Shown here: in pieces, positions 54,295 through 59,473 of the stretch
How the letters are laid out: the number at the start of each line of letters is the position of its first letter
Position numbering within the stretch: the stretch's first letter is position 1
Assembly (NCBI GenBank): GCA_028817225.1
Contig: JAPPQC010000019.1
Location: forward strand, 1-59,473
Reading direction: 5' to 3'
DNA: 59,473 bases
Origin: Gammaproteobacteria bacterium
GTDB taxonomy: Bacteria > Pseudomonadota > Gammaproteobacteria > Poriferisulfidales > Oxydemutatoraceae
Notes under the pieces: generated by a model
What the model was told of the DNA's origin: nothing
Database searches by the model: none
The model's input: the letters and a program-made list of their open reading frames with translations, nothing else
Translations under genes and position numbers: made by a program

Positions 54295-54954
54295 ATGAAA
54301 TATGCAAGAAAACTCATATCTTTAACCGCCATTCTTGGCTTGTTGGGATGCGCTAGTATCCCGTACGGTGGTGGGATATCGGTGCAGAATGTTGATTATC
54401 CGTCGATTGGTGTGGTGACCACAGCATTTGTTGGTGACCACTTGGTTGAAAAGGGGGTGATTACCAAACACGGCGCATTAACGGTACTCAGTCCAATCAA
54501 TGGTTGGGCTTACAACATACCAGCGAGAACATACATGCAAATCGGAGGTGACTCGGAGCGCGATTTTTATTCTGCAATCGGAGTGACAAAAAATCCTATT
54601 GTAGATCCTATTTTGGCATTGTGTTTAAGCAAGGAAGCAGATGCAGAATTATGTGTCGCTACCTCATTTTCTAATACTGCTGCTTGCTACGAAGGGCAAT
54701 GGCGGCGTGACACTGTGACAAGTGAAACCGGAAAAAACTTTCAGCAGACCTTGATTTATAGTGGGAGAATCGGCGACAAGCTAAATATTAGTTATCGCGA
54801 ATTCAGCGGTGGTATGGCAAGGGATGCTTTTACCAATTCCATCGAATACGATTTATCAGTTTCAAACACGGTTGGCTATAAAGGTGCTCTTCTTGAAGTT
54901 ATTGAGGCCGATAACAGGAAAATCACATACAAACTACTCAGAAATTTCCGTTAA
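54295..54954 (+). CDS. Predicted lipoprotein of unknown function
   Basis: ATG 54295 follows TTGGAGG. The 219-residue product has a lipoprotein signal peptide ending LGLLGC and a periplasmic domain with VVTTAFVGDHLVEKG and repeated beta-strand patterns. Two further cysteine pairs could form disulfides. I do not recognise a family. It is AT-rich compared with comM and ubiK and looks like an inserted gene. No operon partner. Confidence 0.72.
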   Translation: MKYARKLISLTAILGLLGCASIPYGGGISVQNVDYPSIGVVTTAFVGDHLVEKGVITKHGALTVLSPINGWAYNIPARTYMQIGGDSERDFYSAIGVTKNPIVDPILALCLSKEADAELCVATSFSNTAACYEGQWRRDTVTSETGKNFQQTLIYSGRIGDKLNISYREFSGGMARDAFTNSIEYDLSVSNTVGYKGALLEVIEADNRKITYKLLRNFR

Positions 54955-55472
54955 CTCAAGGCGAGAAATCATCTCTAATTGCGCTCAGCCTCCATCGCTA
55001 TCACCGTCTTTACATTTTGCTTTTTCCTCACAGATAGGCCAAGTTTCTGTGCAAGTGGGAAATCATAAAAAAGTGCTGGATTTCCACTTAACAGACTGCG
55101 GGTAGTGACCGTATCCAAGTTATCGTCCCGCTGAGGTAGAACATGCTTAGCACTAAATAAATCAACTTCATCGGCAAAACGCTGGCGGTGTTCACTGGCT
55201 TTTAATCTTAACCATCAAACCAGAGAAACCAATGAAAACATAGATGAACTCACCATCCGAATGGTTGCAAGTGATGTCCTGCAACATGGAACTTCCGGGT
55301 ATTCTGCAGCTATACAGCATTGCTGCGGTTTTTAATGCAGTGATGTTTTTACAGAATTGCACGCAATGTGAACAGAGCCCATTGCGCCGTTCGTCGGCCA
55401 AAAACGACCGTTCGTCGGGTTCGGCGCGCCGCCTTGCCCCGTATGCGGACAATCCGTTGCCAGGAGCATTTC
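54955..55472. other. Gene-poor AT-rich gap before comM
   Basis: This 518-base stretch has no convincing gene in either strand. A small minus-strand frame (55192-55452) lacks a ribosome-binding site and family features. Near 55306-55326, GCAGC and GCTGC with a following GGTTTTT form a weak terminator-like hairpin. CCGTTCGTCGG occurs twice near 55390-55420. The composition changes to GC-rich just before comM. Confidence 0.5.
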
Positions 55473-56987
55473 ATGCATTTGGCTACCGTTCACAGCAGGG
55501 CGTGTCGCGGGCTTGAGGCGATTCCGGTCAAGGTCGAGGTGCACATTGCGCCGGGGCTTCCGGTTATGCACATCGTCGGTCTGCCCGAGACCGCCGTGCG
55601 CGAAAGCAAGCACCGCGTGCGCGCGGCGCTGTCGCAAAACCGCTTTGAGTTTCCGTGCCGGCGCATCACGGTCAACCTGGCGCCCGCCGACCTGCCGAAA
55701 GAAGGCGGGCGCTTTGACCTGCCGATTGCGCTCGGCATCCTCGCGGCCAGCGGCCAGTTGCCGGCGGACGCGATTGACAACTGCGAGTTCATCTCCGAAT
55801 TAAGTCTGAGCGGCTCGCTGCTGCCGGTGCGCGGCATCATCCCGGCGGTGCTGGCCGCCGCCGGCGCGCGCCGCAACCTCGTCATCCCGGAGGACAACGC
55901 CGCCGAGGCCGGGCTGGTCGGCGGGCAGGGCATCTACACCGCCTCGCATCTGCTGGAAGTGTACGGCGGCCTGCTCGGCGAAGTGGAAATGAAGCGGGTG
56001 GACCCGCACCAGCCGCCGGCGCCGCCCGCCGCGCCCGACATGCGCGATGTGCGCGGCCAGCGCCAGGCGGTGCGCGCGGTTGAGATTGCCGCCGCCGGGC
56101 GCCATCATTGCTTGATGCTCGGCTCCCCCGGCAGCGGCAAGACGATGCTCGCCAACCGCCTGCCGGGCATCCTGCCGCCGATGGGCAAGGACGAGGCGGT
56201 CGAGACCGCGGCGGTGATGTCGCTCGGCTCCGAGCCGCCCGACCCCGCGCACTTCTACCGCAGGCCGTTTCGCTCGCCGCACCACAGTTGCACGGCGGTG
56301 GCGCTGGTTGGCGGCGGCGCCAGCGAACCGAGGCCGGGCGAGATTTCCAAGGCGCACAACGGCGTGCTGTTCCTTGATGAATTGCTGGAATTCAGCCGCC
56401 AGGCGCTTGACGCGCTGCGCGAGCCGATTGAAAGCGGCATGGTTCACATCTCGCGCGCCGGTTACAGCGTCAGTTACCCGTCGCGCTTCCAGTTGATTGC
56501 GGCGATGAACCCGTGCCCGGACGGTTCCGACACCGACGAAACGGGCCGCTGCCCGTGCAGCGAGCAAAGGCTGATGCACTACTACCGCCGCCTGTCGGCG
56601 CCGATGCTCGACCGCATTGACATCCACATCCGCGTGCCGCGCGTTCGCTGGAGCCATCTGGAGAACGGCGGCGCCAGCGGGCGCGGCGAGTCAAGCGATG
56701 TTATCCGCAAGCGCACCGTCGCCGCGCGCAGGCGGCAACTGGAACGCCAGGGCTGTCCCAACGCCTGCCTCGGCAACAAGGAAATCGAAAAGTTCTGCGG
56801 CCTGTCAGCCGAAAACCGCGCGCTGCTGACCCGCTCGGCGGAACGTTTGCAGTTGTCGGCCCGCGCCTGCTACCGCGTGCTGAAAGTCGCCCGCACCATC
56901 GCCGACCTCGCCGCCACCGACACCATCGCCCGCCCCCACCTGCTGGAAGCCGTCAGCTACCGCTCCCTCGACCAACTGCTGAAATAA
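55473..56987 (+). CDS. comM: Mg-chelatase-like AAA+ helicase ComM (YifB)
   Basis: ComM is a hexameric AAA+ helicase that promotes branch migration during natural transformation. The 504-residue protein starts at ATG 55473 after AGGAG. It has the N-terminal Lon-like domain (IVGLPETAVRESKHRVRAAL), Walker A GSPGSGKTM at about residue 220, Walker B VLFLDELLEF and a C-terminal helical domain with ARACYRVLKVARTIADL. Zinc-type cysteines appear in CPCSEQ. Normal length. Confidence 0.93.
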   Translation: MHLATVHSRACRGLEAIPVKVEVHIAPGLPVMHIVGLPETAVRESKHRVRAALSQNRFEFPCRRITVNLAPADLPKEGGRFDLPIALGILAASGQLPADAIDNCEFISELSLSGSLLPVRGIIPAVLAAAGARRNLVIPEDNAAEAGLVGGQGIYTASHLLEVYGGLLGEVEMKRVDPHQPPAPPAAPDMRDVRGQRQAVRAVEIAAAGRHHCLMLGSPGSGKTMLANRLPGILPPMGKDEAVETAAVMSLGSEPPDPAHFYRRPFRSPHHSCTAVALVGGGASEPRPGEISKAHNGVLFLDELLEFSRQALDALREPIESGMVHISRAGYSVSYPSRFQLIAAMNPCPDGSDTDETGRCPCSEQRLMHYYRRLSAPMLDRIDIHIRVPRVRWSHLENGGASGRGESSDVIRKRTVAARRRQLERQGCPNACLGNKEIEKFCGLSAENRALLTRSAERLQLSARACYRVLKVARTIADLAATDTIARPHLLEAVSYRSLDQLLK

Positions 56988-57004
56988 GCGCGCGGGCAGG
57001 AAGG

Positions 57005-57505
57005 GTGGGCAGAGACCTTGTCAGGAGGGCGAGGGGCGGCAAATACTCGGCGAAGCCGGCCCGGAAGGAAAAGTGGGAACTGCCTGAGGCCCCCCCATTG
57101 CGGCAGAAAAAGACAGGCAAGGCTGGTGCTGTCGATGCACTTGCCAAAGCTTTGTTCGGTGATAAAGCCATGAGAACAGTCAAAACACCGATTGAAGATG
57201 TTGTCATCAATCGGCAGCGGTTAGAGCACATCGCAGAGGACAGGGCCGCAGGGCGCGAGCAATATGCAGGCTTTATCCTGCCAACCTTGGAAAACCCGGA
57301 CGAAGTCTGGCTGGTGTTTTATCCGGAGTACAGGAGTTGCCGAAAACGTTACTTGAAAGTCTTTGCAGGCAAGGACTACAAGTTTATGGCAATCGTATGT
57401 GAAAATGCTGGTGGGGGTTTCCTGACAACTTTTTTCAAGACAGGCTGGAGTTATATGGACAAGCAGCGACAGGGCGTTCTGCTTTACAAGAAGAAGATGA
57501 AGTGA
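57005..57505 (+). CDS. Stand-alone PBECR-type nuclease-like protein
   Basis: GTG 57005 follows AGGAAGG. The 166-residue product has a basic N-terminal 55 residues and a C-terminal domain with VVINRQRLEHIAED, LENPDEVW, YLKVF and a final YMDKQRQGVLLYKK. This pattern matches the barnase/EndoU/colicin-like nuclease fold (PBECR family) usually attached to phage head proteins or toxins. Here no phage or toxin-delivery domain is attached and no immunity gene is recognised. It is 17 bases after comM. Origin from a mobile element is likely. Confidence 0.65.
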   Translation: MGRDLVRRARGGKYSAKPARKEKWELPEAPPLRQKKTGKAGAVDALAKALFGDKAMRTVKTPIEDVVINRQRLEHIAEDRAAGREQYAGFILPTLENPDEVWLVFYPEYRSCRKRYLKVFAGKDYKFMAIVCENAGGGFLTTFFKTGWSYMDKQRQGVLLYKKKMK

Positions 57506-57675
57506 GAGCGGGCACAGTTCCGACCACAGGGGCAACCCTATCCGGTGGGGCGCGCTGGTCATTGATATTGCCATCCACCAGGCACCCAACCCCGCTCTCG
57601 CCAGCATTATAACATGCTTGCTTCCCTACAGCGGAAAAGGCGGCAAGTGGCGGGCAGGGAGGAGTCGAAAACACA

Positions 57676-57809
57676 GGATTGCGGCTGCGCTCGACGTGTT
57701 CACATTCACTGCCCCGCGCGGCTCCTGTGAACGAAGGGGTGGTATCGCGCATGTTGCGGATTGCGGCCACCCGGGATTACACACTCACTGCCCCGCACGG
57801 CTCCTGTGA
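57676..57809. repeat. Two imperfect tandem repeats downstream of ccoP
   Basis: A 28-base core is present at 57703-57730 and again at 57782-57809, differing at about three positions; both contain CACTGCCCCGC and CGGCTCCTGTGA. GGATTGCGGC precedes each, at 57676 and 57758. The 343-base gap 57506-57848 holds nothing else that I recognise. Confidence 0.65.
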
Positions 57810-57848
57810 CGCCCAACCTGATTATATCAGGCTTTGAATCCCATCGGG

Positions 57849-58760
57849 TCAGCGGGTCGGTGTGCGGTGTTGTGTCAGCAGCCAGGCGGTTAGCAGTTGC
57901 ACTTGTGTTTCGTTCAGGCGTTGGCCCTGGGCCGGCATCTGGTTGGTGCGTCCGGCGCGGATGGTGGTGCGTACGGTGGCCGGGTCGCCGCCGTAGAACC
58001 AGTGGTCGTTGGTGAGGTCGGGGGCGCCGAGCACCGGGTTGCCTTTGCCGTCGGGGCCGTGGCAGGCGGCGCAGAATTGCTGGTATTTGTTGCGCCCGGC
58101 GCTGTTTGCCGCGGCATCGCCGCCCGGCGCGGACAGCGCGGACAGCACGAATTCGGCGACTTCATCCACGCCGGTCTCGCCGAGCAACTCGCCCATCGGC
58201 GGCATGACGCCGTGGCGCCCGGCGGTGATGGTCTGACGGATTTGCGCCTCATCGCCGCCCCAGTTCCATTCGCTGTCGGTCAGGTCGGGCGCGATGGCGG
58301 TGATGCCGCCGGCGTCCTCGCCGTGGCAGGCGGCGCAGTGATTGCGGAACAGGCGCCCGGCGGTGCGCATGGCGGCGTCGTCGGCGCCGAGTTCGCCGGC
58401 GCTCAGGCCGCGCCATCGGGCGCGTGTGCCGGCGTTGGCGTCGGCGTCGGCGTTCAAACTCTGTTCAATCTGCGTCTCTTGCGTCCAGCGCAGCATGCCC
58501 GGGTAGTCGCCGAGGCCGGGATACAAAATCAGATAGATGACGGTGAACACCAGCAGCCCGAGCAGCAGCGCAAACCACCACCACGGCGCCGGATGGGCCT
58601 CTTCGCGCAGGGTTTCGTCCCACACCACATCATCCGGCCCGCCGCCTTGCTCGCGGCGCGAGAAATAGACGCTGACGGTCAGCCAGCCCAGCGCAATCAG
58701 GCTGAGCACAGTCAGGCCGACAATCCAGCCGTGCCAGAAACCGGCGCTGAGTTCAGCCAT
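57849..58760 (-). CDS. ccoP: cbb3-type cytochrome c oxidase subunit III (CcoP)
   Basis: CcoP is the di-heme subunit that feeds electrons to the high-affinity cbb3 oxidase. The 303-residue protein starts at ATG 58760, has two N-terminal membrane helices (about residues 9-31 and 62-82) and two c-type heme sites CAACH (GEDAGG and GPDGKG following). It overlaps ccoQ by eight bases. The glycine/asparagine-rich linker before the first heme domain is short of strong features. No ccoG or ccoS follows. Confidence 0.92.
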   Translation of the reverse strand: MAELSAGFWHGWIVGLTVLSLIALGWLTVSVYFSRREQGGGPDDVVWDETLREEAHPAPWWWFALLLGLLVFTVIYLILYPGLGDYPGMLRWTQETQIEQSLNADADANAGTRARWRGLSAGELGADDAAMRTAGRLFRNHCAACHGEDAGGITAIAPDLTDSEWNWGGDEAQIRQTITAGRHGVMPPMGELLGETGVDEVAEFVLSALSAPGGDAAANSAGRNKYQQFCAACHGPDGKGNPVLGAPDLTNDHWFYGGDPATVRTTIRAGRTNQMPAQGQRLNETQVQLLTAWLLTQHRTPTR

Positions 58761-58935
58761 GGGCGTCACCGTTGTCACCGCCGCCGCCATCGTTGTCAAC
58801 ATCGCCGTCGTCGTCGAGCGGAATGCGCGCGGCGTCGTCCAGGTCGGCGGCGTTGGCGCGCAGGAAGACCCACACCGCCACGACAATCATGCCGGCCATG
58901 ACCACCAGATCGCCGATGAAAATAAACCAGGTCAT
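58753..58935 (-). CDS. ccoQ: cbb3 oxidase assembly/stability subunit CcoQ
   Basis: A 60-residue single-helix membrane protein (MTWFIFIGDLVVMAGMIVVA...) lies between ccoO and ccoP and overlaps both. The tail is extremely acidic with Asp/Gly/Asn repeats (DDDGDVDNDGGGG), longer than usual, which appears to be another low-complexity expansion. It stabilises the CcoP interaction in other organisms. Confidence 0.82.
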   Translation of the reverse strand: MTWFIFIGDLVVMAGMIVVAVWVFLRANAADLDDAARIPLDDDGDVDNDGGGGDNGDAHG

Positions 58936-59473
58936 CGTGCGGCGCCGTTGGCGTGGCCGAGCGATTGCAGGTAGGCGATGAGCGCGTCCATCTCCGTGGC
59001 GTTGATGTCGCCCGCAGTCTTGAGGTCGGCGTCGGTGTAGGGGTGGCCGAGAAGGCGCAGCGCGCGCATGCGCGATTGCAGCGCGTCGGTGTCAACCCGG
59101 CGCGCGGCCAGCCATGGATAGGCCGGCATAATCGAGCCCGGCACCACGCGCTGCGGATCCATCAGGTGCGCGCGGTGCCAGTGGTCGCTGAAGCGTCCGC
59201 CGACGCGGTGCAGGTCGGGGCCGGTGCGCTTGGAGCCCCACAGGAAAGGTCGTTCATAGACGAACTCTTCGGCGCGCGAGTACGGCCCGTAGCGTTTCAC
59301 TTCGGCCAGCAGCGGGCGCACCTGCTGCGAGTGGCACAGCATGCACGACTCGCGGATATAAACGCCGCGCCCGGCCAGTTGCAGCGGCGTGTGCAGCACG
59401 GCGGTTTCGGTGACGGGCACCGGCTGCATGACAATCGGCAGCACCTGCACCAGGCCGCCGATGGACGCCACCG
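58932..59473 (-). CDS. ccoO: cbb3 oxidase subunit II (CcoO), truncated by the window
   Basis: This is the C-terminal part of the mono-heme subunit: about 180 residues are visible, with the heme site CMLCHSQQ, the FLWGSKRTGPDLHRVGGRFSD stretch and GSIMPAYPW. The N-terminal membrane helix starts beyond the right edge, so the start is not seen. The stop overlaps ccoQ by four bases. ccoN would be further right. Confidence 0.92.
   Translation of the reverse strand, partial: VASIGGLVQVLPIVMQPVPVTETAVLHTPLQLAGRGVYIRESCMLCHSQQVRPLLAEVKRYGPYSRAEEFVYERPFLWGSKRTGPDLHRVGGRFSDHWHRAHLMDPQRVVPGSIMPAYPWLAARRVDTDALQSRMRALRLLGHPYTDADLKTAGDINATEMDALIAYLQSLGHANGAAR

Noticed and set aside
55192..55452. An 86-residue minus-strand frame before comM
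   Set aside because: No ribosome-binding site, no family features and it overlaps the comM upstream region.

Overview
The window is a high-GC chromosomal segment of a gammaproteobacterium and contains the chromosome's replication origin region. Evidence for this is the order rpmH-rnpA-yidC-mnmE on one side and dnaA-dnaN-recF-gyrB on the other, the ubiquinone genes ubiA and ubiK, a Fmt/Def/Trk block, and comF-bioB and mutY-yggX pairs in gammaproteobacterial arrangement. A SoeABC-type sulfite:quinone oxidoreductase and a cbb3 oxidase operon suggest a sulfur-oxidising, microaerobic to aerobic life style. The species cannot be named from the sequence alone.

Layout: 1-2.0 kb, a gene tail and an AAA ATPase-TOPRIM (OLD/PARIS-like) candidate defence gene. 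2.1-6.8 kb, soeABC-like operon. 6.8-11.7 kb, UDP-sugar dehydrogenase, a small conserved protein, an ABC flippase-like exporter, an OmpA-type lipoprotein, and a cysteine-repeat peptide resembling HvfA/bufferin RiPP precursors. 11.8-18.2 kb, trkH-trkA, DUF4390, fmt-def and the divergent dprA. 18.2-22.5 kb, a Fic protein behind an unusual phased repeat array, recQ, a DUF599 protein and a 25-residue membrane peptide with its own promoter. 22.6-28.2 kb, a SIMPL-like protein, ubiA, comF, bioB-bioF and radC. 28.2-38.8 kb, the origin region. 38.9-42.8 kb, xth, a nuclease-like gene, an orphan ParA, mutY-yggX and tRNA-Phe. 42.9-50.9 kb, a Type III-like restriction-modification operon and a solitary DNA methyltransferase. 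50.9-59.5 kb, cysQ-ykgJ, an AT-rich nuclease-like gene, ubiK, a lipoprotein, comM, a PBECR-like nuclease, and ccoP-ccoQ-ccoO, the last running off the end.

Genes left of the origin are mostly on the minus strand and those immediately right of it on the plus strand, so core genes run with replication. Points that stand out: RecF carries an added DksA-type zinc finger; two near-parS sites lie inside recF; the HvfA-like precursor has no modifying enzymes nearby; the Type III operon has a two-helix membrane protein between Mod and Res; debris of cysQ, mutY and yggX separates the two methylase islands, suggesting that one integration slot was tandemly duplicated with different cargo. Short internal duplications and minisatellites are common (mnmE, comF, the yidC/mnmE and parA/mutY junctions, the OmpA lipoprotein), pointing to a genome prone to slippage or duplication.
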